Part shown: piece after piece, positions 8,236 through 16,575 of the stretch
How positions within the stretch are numbered: the first letter of the stretch is position 1
Layout: the number at the start of each line of letters is the position of its first letter
Assembly: GCF_000717655.1 (NCBI RefSeq)
Contig: NZ_JNZY01000021.1
Span: 33,996-97,995, forward strand
Origin: Streptomyces katrae
GTDB taxonomy: Bacteria > Actinomycetota > Actinomycetes > Streptomycetales > Streptomycetaceae
Length of the DNA: 64,000 nt
Direction of reading: 5' to 3'
Made by a program: the position numbers and the translations under genes
Notes under the pieces: model-generated
What the model saw: only the letters and a program-made list of their open reading frames with translations
The model's database searches: none
What the model was told of the DNA's origin: nothing

Positions 8236-9387
8236 CTACGCCGCGGGGCCGGGATGCACCGTGATCTCGCGGATCTTCTTCTCGCCGACACCGCTGCTTG
8301 GAGTCCGGCCAAGACCGTGGAGGTGCTTCACCGCCTTTCGGGCCACGGGCTCGGTGACCTGCCCGTAGTACTCCCCGAACAGCTCCAGGGTGTGATCGAC
8401 GAGCTTGACCGGGTGCCGGAAGCGTCGCAGCAGTCCTTCAAGGTTCTCGGCCATGGCCGGGACCGCCTTCTTCTCGACTTCCACCGGGTCAGGCCGCAGC
8501 ACCGACGCTGTCGAGAACAGCGTGTCTTCCTCCTGCAGGTCGAGTGTCTTCCACCACTCATCCCGGGCGCGGGCAAGGGCGTCTCCGAACACCCACAGTC
8601 CGTAGGGGCTCCTGGTGGCAAACACCAGGTGGTAGACGGGCTGGACGGTGGGGGACTTCGCCACCGGAACAGACTGAACGAACATGCCGGTCCGCTCCGC
8701 CAGACGCCGCGCGTACTCGGCCGCCACAGCTTGAGCGGGCAGCACACCAGGCTTTGGGTCGGCGAAGTACGCACGCCACCAACGGCCGCCGCAGACCTCG
8801 TCGAACCGCTCCAGGGACCGCTCGTTGCCCTTCGGCGAGCGCACATGCCCGCCCAGTCGCTGGACCGCCATCATGCTGAAGTTCATGAGTAGCTCGGTGG
8901 CCGGCCGCTTGCCCGGGCGGCGCTTCGCCAGGACCTCCACCAGCCGGTCCATCGGCAGCGACAAGCCGCACGGATCGAGGAACAGGAAGAACGGCACCCC
9001 CACCGCGCTGTCGACAACTTCGTCCAGGACGTCATCGACGCCGCCTTTGCGGGCCTGCGCCCTCACCCCGCGGGCCCGGTAGCCAGCCACGACCTCCTCC
9101 AGCCGGGCAAAAGACTTCGCGTCCTGCTCCACGAAGAAGCACGACAGGTTCAGCCCCCGGCTCCTGTGGTGTGCAGCCACCCGCAAGGCGATCTCGGCCG
9201 ATCCGGGTTCCCCGTTCTCATACCGACCCTCGCCCGCGTACCCGTCGAGGTAGACCACCCGCCCGTCCTGCGCCTGGGTGCCGGTCATCCCGCCGAACGG
9301 CGGGAGATATCGCCTTAACAGCTCATGTTTCAGCACACTCGGCAGTGCCCTGCCCTGCCAGTAACTCCCGCTCGTGCCACTCGACAC
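8236..9387 (-). CDS. tcmP: Three-Cys-motif partner protein TcmP
   Basis: 383 residues from a GTG. Hallmarks are WQGRALPSVLKHELLRRYLP, the VVYLDGYAGEGRYENGEPGS glycine-rich region, FFVEQDAK, FFLFLDPCGLSLP and ELLMNFSMMAVQR, all typical of the three-Cys-motif partner family. The DGYAGEG/FLDP pattern resembles an SAM-dependent methyltransferase Rossmann core. It pairs with the convergent DUF5131 gene, the usual genomic partner. The combination is carried by mobile elements; a defence or modification role has been proposed on context but is not shown here. Confidence 0.88.
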   Translation of the reverse strand: MSSGTSGSYWQGRALPSVLKHELLRRYLPPFGGMTGTQAQDGRVVYLDGYAGEGRYENGEPGSAEIALRVAAHHRSRGLNLSCFFVEQDAKSFARLEEVVAGYRARGVRAQARKGGVDDVLDEVVDSAVGVPFFLFLDPCGLSLPMDRLVEVLAKRRPGKRPATELLMNFSMMAVQRLGGHVRSPKGNERSLERFDEVCGGRWWRAYFADPKPGVLPAQAVAAEYARRLAERTGMFVQSVPVAKSPTVQPVYHLVFATRSPYGLWVFGDALARARDEWWKTLDLQEEDTLFSTASVLRPDPVEVEKKAVPAMAENLEGLLRRFRHPVKLVDHTLELFGEYYGQVTEPVARKAVKHLHGLGRTPSSGVGEKKIREITVHPGPAA

Positions 9388-9513
9388 TGCCCACCCCCAC
9401 CGCCAGCAACTACGTTGGGTGACAAATGGTCGACCATGAGCCAGGAGTCGGCAAGACCCCCACCGCGCCTGGCGCTCGGCATCGGCGGCCGCGAGGCTCC
9501 AGCGCAGCGGAAG

Positions 9514-10320
9514 TCAAAGGTGGGCCAGGTGCTCACGGACGGGGCCGGCGAGCTCGGCGTAGAAGTCGACGCGGTCCTGGGCCTGGAGGACCTGGGCGCA
9601 CACGGTCAGCAGGCCGGTGCGGGCCTCGGGCCGGTCCAGGATGGGAGCCAGCTCGGTCCGGATGCGGGCAGCCGCTTCGGGGGTCAGCAGCGCGTACACG
9701 TACAAGGTGGCGGCGTCGTAGCCATACGGGGCGCGGCCCCACCCTTCCCAGTCCACGATATGCGGGCCGCGGGTGATGTTCCCGTAGTGGAGGTCGCCGT
9801 GGGCGGTGGTCCAGGTGACGGCGTCGACCTGGTGGCCGGTGAACTCGGGGATCACCCGGCGCAGGTACTCCTCGCGTACCGCCTCGCGGTCCGTCGGCGG
9901 CGGGACGTCGGTCAGGGACTTCAGAGCGGCCGTCATCTCCTTCCACCACGCCTCGGGAAGGTCGGGGTCCTCGTCGAGGACGGGCCGCGGGGAGACGATC
10001 GGGTCCGGTGCGAAGGCGTACAGCTCCGCCCGGTACGCGTACGCCTTGGTGGTCCAGTCCCGGATACGGAACAGGTCGGGGCGTGGCACCGAAGCGGGTA
10101 GGGCGCGGGAGGTGGAGGGGCCGTTCCACAGTTTGCCGCCCTCGGTGCCGGCCTCGGCGCAGACCACGCGGAGCCAGTGTGGGCTGGCGGCTGCCGACAG
10201 GGTCCGGCCCCGGTACCCCCACACCCGGCGGCCGGTGGCTCGCAGGCCGAACTGGTCGGCGGCGTGCTGCTGGGCGGCCAGCATCCGGTCGGCGGTCGCG
10301 GGGGCGGGGGCGTCGAACAT
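9514..10320 (-). CDS. Aminoglycoside phosphotransferase (APH)-like kinase
   Basis: 268 residues from ATG 10320. The Brenner motif TTAHGDLHYGNI contains the catalytic Asp, and PHIVDWEGWG provides the metal-binding Asp in the DFG-equivalent position. The N-lobe is short and contains no obvious lysine motif, as in many APH/choline-kinase relatives. The substrate is unknown; these enzymes phosphorylate small hydroxylated molecules and are not necessarily resistance determinants. It appears monocistronic, and the downstream gene faces it across ~125 nt. Confidence 0.82.
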   Translation of the reverse strand: MFDAPAPATADRMLAAQQHAADQFGLRATGRRVWGYRGRTLSAAASPHWLRVVCAEAGTEGGKLWNGPSTSRALPASVPRPDLFRIRDWTTKAYAYRAELYAFAPDPIVSPRPVLDEDPDLPEAWWKEMTAALKSLTDVPPPTDREAVREEYLRRVIPEFTGHQVDAVTWTTAHGDLHYGNITRGPHIVDWEGWGRAPYGYDAATLYVYALLTPEAAARIRTELAPILDRPEARTGLLTVCAQVLQAQDRVDFYAELAGPVREHLAHL

Positions 10321-10461
10321 GGCGGTCCTACCTGTGGGAGACGGCGGCCGCGTCCTTGGATGCCAGCTCGGTGGCGAGGGTTGCGACCTGTTCGTCCCAC
10401 GCGCAGTTGGGCGGGTGGCGGTCCCTTGGCTGAGGATGCAGGCCGCGCAGGAGGCCCGGCT

Positions 10462-10969
10462 CTACGGGATGGGCGCGGGGCTCTCGACAGCGATCCTGTC
10501 GTCCAGCCAGATGACAGCGGACGAGTCTCCCTGCGCGTCGGAGGGGGTCAGGTTCTGAAGGGCGTTGGAGATGGCCTGGCCGACCCGCCGTCCGATGGCC
10601 CGATCCAAATCAGTGCTGAGAATTCCTGCACTTCATAACACCAGTCCAGGACCGCCGCGAGGGATGAGCCTCCGAGCGGGACGGTGACGATGCCGTCGGC
10701 CCCGGTGGTGACCTCATCGCCGTTCGTCGACGGGCGGAACGCCCCGGGACGGAAGGATCCGCGCCTCCAGTGCTCTTCGTGTGCCTGTTCCTGCAGGTAG
10801 TCCCAGGTGGTGTGGTGACAGCGAACACGTGCCACTCCGACCCCGGCAGCCTTAGCCACTTCGTTGACACGGCCCCTCGCCCCTGGGGCCAGGAAGCCAC
10901 CGCGATCGGTTCCGATGTAGGCGTGGTGGCGGAGCCATCGTTGCCGAGCAGCTTGCCCAGGATGCCCAC
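10462..10969 (-). pseudogene. Hypothetical protein, frame-disrupted twice
   Basis: A natural-looking start MGILGKLLGNDGSATTP at 10969 is followed by protein-like sequence in a second frame (YIGTDRGGFLAPGARGRVNE to AVLDWCYEVQEFSALIWI). Near 10605 a third frame continues as RRVGQAISNALQNLTPSDAQ and ends at a stop at 10462-10464. Either frame alone gives low-quality sequence. The simplest reading is a ~165-residue gene of unknown function with two small indels, in the DNA or in the assembly. Confidence 0.45.
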
Positions 10970-11181
10970 GGAGTCTCTCCTTCAAGGCGGTGGTCGATCT
11001 TGTGACCATGCGTACTCGGACGGTCACCAACTCTGCTCCGACCGTACGCTGAACCCAGGCTCCGGCGAAGGCGATCAGCCCGTCCGGTCTACGAATGCCT
11101 GGCAGCACGAGGCACCGCCGAACTTTCGCGCCCTATGCCTGAACGATCGCGTTCTGGCGGACTGCCCCCGCCGTCATCCGT

Positions 11182-11790
11182 TCAACTCACGTGATCTTTG
11201 CTGTGACTGGCGGAGACGAACTGCCAGTTCTCTCCGGGGGACTGAGGAGGGATCGTGAGGCGGATCGCGTCGCGGTTGTTCATCAGGAGCCGGCCGCTGG
11301 CGTGCAGGTGGTGCAGGTGGACCCAGATCCTGTGCTCGGCGGCCACGTGCTGCTTGCCGCTGCAGTTCAGCCGTGGGCACACGTCCTGGTGCCCGGCCCC
11401 GTCGTGATCCCCGACTTTCTCGGCGAACTCCGCGACTGGCACCACGCTCACCGCATCGTCCGGGTTGTCGCCCTGGGCGTACACGATGAAGCCTGCCTTG
11501 ATCCGGTCGTCCAGGTAGGTGGCCGCCATCGGAACCCTGCCCTGGTAGATCGGCAGCAGAAGCTCCTCGATCCGCGCGAAGAAGATCCGGCTGTCCATGG
11601 GTGCTGTCGCCTGCAGATCGAACCTGCCGGTCAGCGGATTCGGGGTGAGCCATTCCCTGTACCCGTCGTAGGGAGGCTTGCCGTGGAACAGGGGGTCCAT
11701 CTCCAGCAGCCGCTGCTCCCGGCGTTGCTTGGCCACCCGGGCCGCCTGCTTGTTCGGCCCGCCCTTGTTGTCCTTGCGCTTCTTCGCCAT
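11182..11790 (-). CDS. Hypothetical protein with basic N-terminus
   Basis: 202 residues from the ATG at 11790 (MAKKRKDNKGGPNKQAARV). A lysine/arginine-rich N-terminus is followed by a mixed alpha/beta region with LFHGKPPYDGYREWLTPNP and FFARIEELLLPIYQG. The C-terminus has HRIWVHLHHLHASGRLLMNN. Two cysteines (DVCPRLNCSG) could bind metal, but no complete site is visible. I do not recognise the family. Confidence 0.6.
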   Translation of the reverse strand: MAKKRKDNKGGPNKQAARVAKQRREQRLLEMDPLFHGKPPYDGYREWLTPNPLTGRFDLQATAPMDSRIFFARIEELLLPIYQGRVPMAATYLDDRIKAGFIVYAQGDNPDDAVSVVPVAEFAEKVGDHDGAGHQDVCPRLNCSGKQHVAAEHRIWVHLHHLHASGRLLMNNRDAIRLTIPPQSPGENWQFVSASHSKDHVS

Positions 11791-12066
11791 GCCCTCGGAT
11801 TCTGCCGTGCGCCCTCCACGGAGCCGCGCTGCCAGGCGCTCTCTCTTCGGCACGTCCGAGGGAACTATGCGTGGGTGGGCTGACGCCCAGGTCCCTCGTG
11901 TAACAGCGCTGGTCCGGTGCCTACGCGTATTCGTGGACAGTGATCGGCCGGATCCGGCCACTGTTCAGGAAGATCCAGCAGGGCGCGACGGTGGCCGGTA
12001 ATTTCGGTCCGATTTGAGACCTCCGCTCACGGTGGCGGATGGGCTGGTAGCGCGGGTGGGGGAGCT

Positions 12067-12606
12067 GTGGGCAGTACGGAGCGCGAGCTCAACCAAGAAC
12101 ATGAGGTCTTGCGTCGGACGCTCAGCGAGCGGCACGCGCGAGTGGTCCGGCTGGACCAGGATGACCTCGAGTTCGATGCGGAGTACGAGCGGCTGGTGGC
12201 GGAGGCCGCGCGGCTCATCGACTTTGAGAACCAGTTGCCGGCCCGGCTTGTCGAGCCGAAGCGCGAGCGCAGCGAGCGGTTCGTGCGGTGGTCGTGGCGC
12301 GCGGAGGCGGCGGTGTCCACCGTCTTGATCGCTGCTGTGTTTCTCCTGGGGAACACGGCGTGGTGGCTGGTGGTCCTTGTTCCGCATCTGCTGGCCACCC
12401 TGGGCGGCTGCACGCTCAAGGTCACCGCCGCGCGGCATGCCACCCAGGCCAAGGTCGCGGCCTCCCTGCACGCGCTGTGCCTGCTGGTCGCGCTCGTGAG
12501 TCTGGGCGTGCTCTCCGCGTGGTTCATCATCGCCATCCTGGCCGGCTGGTTCGTGATCGGTGTGGCATCGGACGGCACCGAGGCTGCCAAGGGACGGACC
12601 CTGTGA
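12067..12606 (+). CDS. Small membrane protein with coiled-coil N-terminus
   Basis: 179 residues from GTG 12067. Residues 1-75 are charged and heptad-like. Three to four hydrophobic segments follow: STVLIAAVFLLGNTAWWLVV (~83-103), a LLATLGGC stretch, LHALCLLVALVSLGVLSAWF and IIAILAGWFVIGVA. It overlaps the next coiled-coil gene by GTGA, so the pair is co-translated and may form a membrane complex. Its function is unknown. Confidence 0.7.
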   Translation: MGSTERELNQEHEVLRRTLSERHARVVRLDQDDLEFDAEYERLVAEAARLIDFENQLPARLVEPKRERSERFVRWSWRAEAAVSTVLIAAVFLLGNTAWWLVVLVPHLLATLGGCTLKVTAARHATQAKVAASLHALCLLVALVSLGVLSAWFIIAILAGWFVIGVASDGTEAAKGRTL

Positions 12607-13541
12607 CCGGCGACTACGACCACCAGATCCGGGACCTGGATCACAGGATCGACTCCCTGGAAAGTGACCTGAGCAGCCTCAGTGGGAAGTTCGGCGATAC
12701 CGATGATCTCGACTACGAGCTTCGCGACATCCGCAGCGATGTCAGCAGCGCGGAGAGCAAGCTCGAGGAACTCGAAACCGAGCTGAACGACCACGTCGGG
12801 GAAACCGATCGGGCGATGAAGCGGCTGGTGGGGCAAGTACGGCTCTTGGAGGGACAGCTGCTGGCCGCGGGCGGGGCTCAGCCCGCTGATCTGGACTCCT
12901 TCACCGCCGAGCAGCGGAAGCTGGCCCGGGCGGTCAGCCTCGGCTGGGACGCCTGCGACGCTCTGCTCAGCGACTACGAACAGTCGGCATATCGCCAGCG
13001 GGTGCAGAGATTCGGGGCTTCGATCGCTCAGCACCAGGAGCACCGCGCCGAGGTGATCGCCGCGGTAGGAAAGCTGGTCGCTACCGGTGCCGCCCGCGAG
13101 CATGCGGCGGCGGTGACGGAGCTCGGGCAGGCCCTGGGGCAGGAGCGGCGCTTGAGCCAGGACCTGGACCGGCAGACCGATCCGGCGGCGGAGGCGAAGC
13201 GGGCCCTGGCGGCCGATGCGAAGGTCCGCGCGGAGAAGCAGGGCGTGATCACGGCGGGGGAGAAGGCCGAACAGAAGCTGACGCTGGCGCTGCGCAGCCG
13301 ACTGACGGACGCGATCAGCGCGCGGGCTCTGCCGCCGGTGTGGTTCGCGACGGTCCTCGGATCGGTTCCTCCGGCCGCCAGGACCCAGAAGTGGGTGGAG
13401 ACGGCTACCGGGCTGCTGCTCTACCGGCTGGTCTACGGCATCAGGGACTCCGTGGTGGCTCTCGGGGACAAGCCGGCCGGGCGTACGGGGCGCCGTGCGG
13501 AGTGGTACAAGCAGCTGGCCCAGGACCTGCGGTACTGGTAG
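12603..13541 (+). CDS. Coiled-coil protein of unknown function
   Basis: 312 residues starting at the GTG that overlaps the upstream stop codon. Residues ~5-85 form a strong coiled coil (IRDLDHRIDSLESDLSSLSG and SSAESKLEELETELNDHVGE), and a second helical block covers ~130-235. The C-terminus ends WYKQLAQDLRYW. There is no catalytic motif. It is the second gene of a pair with the membrane protein and is followed 12 nt later by the CoiA-like gene, suggesting one operon. Confidence 0.72.
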   Translation: MTGDYDHQIRDLDHRIDSLESDLSSLSGKFGDTDDLDYELRDIRSDVSSAESKLEELETELNDHVGETDRAMKRLVGQVRLLEGQLLAAGGAQPADLDSFTAEQRKLARAVSLGWDACDALLSDYEQSAYRQRVQRFGASIAQHQEHRAEVIAAVGKLVATGAAREHAAAVTELGQALGQERRLSQDLDRQTDPAAEAKRALAADAKVRAEKQGVITAGEKAEQKLTLALRSRLTDAISARALPPVWFATVLGSVPPAARTQKWVETATGLLLYRLVYGIRDSVVALGDKPAGRTGRRAEWYKQLAQDLRYW

Positions 13542-13553
13542 CGAAGGGTCGGG

Positions 13554-15204
13554 ATGTCCGTGCGGAGTGACAGGCGACAGATCCAGACGGCGGTGCTGGG
13601 CGGCGCGGAGTCGGAAGATCCGTTGATGCTGCCGCTGGAGGCGATCGAGCTGGACGCCTTCCGCCGGCGGCACGGGGACGACACCTTCTGGTGCGGGCTG
13701 CTGCTCGGCGGCTGCGGGGGCCGGCTGACGACGAAGCTGTACACCGACCGGGTCTGCCACTTCGCGCACCATCCGGGCGCGGACGGCCTGGTTCACGAAT
13801 GCGGTCGCCACGCGCGGGGTGTGGCCAGCGCCGACCACCTGTACGTGAAGTCCGCGGCCTCGTCCTGGCTACAGGACCAGGGCGAGCAGGCCCGCTTCGA
13901 CTTCGCGCGGCCGGACGGGGTACCGATCGGCTCCGTGGTGGACATCCAGTGGAAGCTCGGCGGCTTGCGCGTGCACCTGGACCAGGCGGTCGCTCCGGCG
14001 CGAGGGCACCACTCGCCGGGTCCGGATCGGTACCGAAGCGTTCGCGCGTCCCACCGAGTGGTTCAAGTTGGACGAGTGCGAGATGACCGATCGCGGCCTG
14101 TCGACGCCTGCGGTCCAGCGGATTGTCAGCTCTCGCCGCACGCCCCCTCCATCCCGGTGGCCGATCGGAAAGGCCAGGAAGGCACCGGATGCGCAGGCGC
14201 AGGCACCGGTCCTGCTGCGACGTCTGGCAGAAGCCCGCCGCGTCGAGGCCGTGGTCGTGGTCAGCCGGGTGTGCGACGAGATCACTGCCGTGACCGGGGG
14301 AGAGCCGGAGACTCAAGCACAGCTGGTCGCCGCGGTCGAGGATGCGCACCGCTGGCTGGAGCAGCAGGCCGAAGTCAGGCGCGAACTCTTCTCCCGCCTG
14401 GAAGAGGAGCTGGCCGGCCCCCGCACCAAGACGAAGGTCCGCGAGCTCCTGGTCCGCGTCAACGCGCACGCCAGTCACGACCGCACCACGGCAGAACACG
14501 AGATCGCGGACGCGGCTGCCGCCTACCTGGCCGCTCTCGCGTCCGCCGCGGCGGAACGGGCCCGCGCCCTCCTGGCCGATCTCCGCCGCGCACCCTGGGA
14601 TGCTCCACGAACGCTGCTGCTCCCCATGGTGGAGGAGCTGGTCGAGGTGGCGGCCGGCGCCGGGAGTCTGCTCCACGGCTGGGAGACACGGCAGATGGCG
14701 TTCTGGATGGCGTCGGCGGGCTTCGAGAAACCGGCTGCCGTCCCGTCGCCGCGGTTGGCCGAGGCGCGGGCGGCGGCCGCGCAGCGAGAGAAGAACAAGG
14801 AGGAGGCCGCCGCCGAAGAGGCGCCGCTGAAGCCACGGCTCCTGCACAAGCAGGTGGCGCGGCGTTTCTGGATCAAGAGGGACTGCCCGCTCTGTCACGC
14901 AGGCCAAGGTGTGGAGTGCCGCGACGACGATCAGAGCGGCACCGGTAAAGTCCGCCGGATCCCTCACGACGAGCGGCTCCAGCCGATCGTGGACGAGCGC
15001 AAGGCCAAGCAGCAACAGCGCCCCCGTCCCTGGCGGGTGTACGACCTTGCCTGCCCTGACTGTGGTCGGGAGCCCGGCGAGCGCTGTGCGACGCCGGGTG
15101 GCCCTCACTACGCGCGGGTGGAGAGGGCGAAGGAGTATACCCGCATGAGGCTGCACCCGCCCGAGCGTGAGGCTCTCGACGGGCCTGCTGACCAGAGCAA
15201 TTGA
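13554..15204 (+). pseudogene. CoiA-like nuclease / zinc-finger protein, frameshifted
   Basis: The first ~148 codons contain FWCGLLLGGCGGRL, VCHFAHHPGADGL, HLYVKSAASSWLQDQG and PIGSVVDIQWKLGGLRVHLD, a competence CoiA-like zinc-plus-nuclease arrangement. Near 13995-14000 the reading must shift by one base to continue as REGTTRRVRIGTEAFARPTE and on to 15204. The second part is helical and ends with two small zinc fingers (CPLCHAGQGVEC and CPDCGREPGERC, each followed by a His). The intact protein would have ~550 residues. The shift may be a real mutation, a sequencing error or, less likely, programmed. Confidence 0.6.
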
Positions 15205-15220
15205 CGGCTCCGCGCCGACG

Positions 15221-15259
15221 CGACGGCCTGGCTGTTTCTAGCGGGGTGAAGTAGAGCCA
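15221..15259 (+). repeat. Left inverted repeat (39 bp)
   Basis: Reads CGACGGCCTGGCTGTTTCTA at its outer half and is the reverse complement of 16423-16461 except at two positions. It lies 16 nt after the stop of the CoiA-like gene. Confidence 0.8.
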
Positions 15260-15553
15260 GGACGGCGGGCTTAGCCACTGGTTCGGGCGGTGAGTTTGGG
15301 AGCCGCCCAGTGTGATGGTGTGTGACATGCCGCTGTTGGCGTAATGGGCCCTTTGGGCTGTTTGGGCGCTCATTCTGTGCCTGTTGATCACGGTCGTGTC
15401 AGGAGACCGGTGTGTACAGGTCGCGTGAGTGGATCTCTGAGCGGATCCGCTGGGACAAGCGGCGACGGACGCCCTGACCCGGCACTTGCCTGAGGTTCAG
15501 CGAGGCCCTGCAAGCAATGACTCCGCAGCGAATCATTCCTAGAGGACCGTGCG

Positions 15554-16177
15554 ATGTTTCTTGCACAACTTAACTTGACTGAGTCAGTGGGTGTGGCGGC
15601 AGCTAACGCAGCCTTCACAGCGATCCTGGTCGGAGGGGCCGCCACTTTCGCAATCAAGAGGTACGACCTGAGACATCAAACTCGGACAGCTCTACGTGAG
15701 ACCTATGCGCGACTGCTCGTCGCCCAACGAAGATCCCGTGAGGCGTCCGTCCGGCTGGCCGACTTTCGCGCGGGGCGTCGTCAGTGTCGAGTGCGCAGGG
15801 TGTCGGCCGCCACCCGCTCGACAGATGAGGACTTGGAGGAGAAGGCGCAGCTGGCTCACGACGAGTTCATCGAGACGTATCACCGCCTCAACCTTGATGC
15901 ATCCAATCAGATGTGGGAAGAGGCGCGTGGGCTGCGGTATGTGCTCAGCCATATGCTGGAGCTCGGGAAGCAGGGCGAAGCCGCACATTGTCGTGCACTC
16001 GAAAAGATCGCCACGGATGCGCGCATGAACCTGGAGCGTAGTTTCCGGGTCCTACTCGGCCACAAGCCCCTTCGGGATCGACGATCGCTCGGCGAGTATG
16101 ACAAACGAAAAGTGCCCCAGGCTCCCCCTCGAAACCGTTTCCTACGCCTACCGCTCCGGCGTCAGAATCAAACCTGA
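15554..16177 (+). CDS. Small membrane-anchored protein (element passenger)
   Basis: 207 residues from ATG 15554, preceded by AGAGGA. One N-terminal hydrophobic segment (VGVAAANAAFTAILVGGAAT, ~12-33) is followed by a cytosolic, helical, basic region with several R/E-rich coiled stretches. The arrangement resembles common Streptomyces single-pass hypothetical proteins. It is the only gene inside the inverted-repeat segment, and its base composition looks less GC-rich than its neighbours. Its function is unknown. Confidence 0.62.
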   Translation: MFLAQLNLTESVGVAAANAAFTAILVGGAATFAIKRYDLRHQTRTALRETYARLLVAQRRSREASVRLADFRAGRRQCRVRRVSAATRSTDEDLEEKAQLAHDEFIETYHRLNLDASNQMWEEARGLRYVLSHMLELGKQGEAAHCRALEKIATDARMNLERSFRVLLGHKPLRDRRSLGEYDKRKVPQAPPRNRFLRLPLRRQNQT

Positions 16178-16422
16178 ACAAGGCGCGCTGCCACCGATCA
16201 CGGAATAAGGAAGGCTCTTCCACGCCGCGCCTGTCAGGGACACGGACCGGTCGGGCCCGATCAGCAAGCTACTGGCCCCAAAGCCGTTGCCACCGCAGAC
16301 ACTCCCACCGTGACGTCACTCGATCAGGGCGGCTCTCATTCCTGCCGCCGATCATGGGACCTATGCCTATGTCCATCCTCACCTCGGATGGAGCAACGTG
16401 GCTCTCGAACCCACCGCCCCAG
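16178..16422. other. Intergenic, inner flank of right repeat
   Basis: No gene seen. The last ~25 bases before the right inverted repeat (CTGGGGCGGTGGGTTC when read inward on the minus strand) resemble the inner flank of the left repeat, extending the inverted symmetry. Confidence 0.4.
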
Positions 16423-16461
16423 TGGCTCTACTTCACCCCGCCAGAAACAGCCTGGCCGTCG
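16423..16461 (-). repeat. Right inverted repeat (39 bp)
   Basis: Begins TGGCTCTACTTCACCCCGCC. Inverted copy of 15221-15259 with two mismatches. It lies ~115 nt from the stop of the convergent zinc-finger gene. Confidence 0.8.
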
Positions 16462-16575
16462 ACCAAGGCACAGGCACCCCTCGGCATCCGCGCCGACGTT
16501 GTGGCCGGGCGTTTCCAATGGAAACGACAGCGCCGCGGCGGCCCGAACGGATGCGGGAGGGGTGCCGACGGGCTG

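Larger units (their letters stand above)
15221..16461. mobile_element. 1.24-kb segment bounded by 39-bp inverted repeats
   Basis: Terminal inverted repeats (15221-15259 and 16423-16461, 37 of 39 bases complementary) enclose one gene (15554-16177) that is not a transposase. The similarity continues inward for a further ~25 bases with gaps. This layout resembles a non-autonomous element or mobile insertion cassette mobilised by a transposase elsewhere. I could not identify a clear target-site duplication. Confidence 0.55.

Noticed and set aside
12027..13838. 603-residue minus-strand open frame
   Set aside because: Antisense shadow of the membrane/coiled-coil pair; Arg/Pro/Gln-rich with no domain, as is usual in high-GC DNA.
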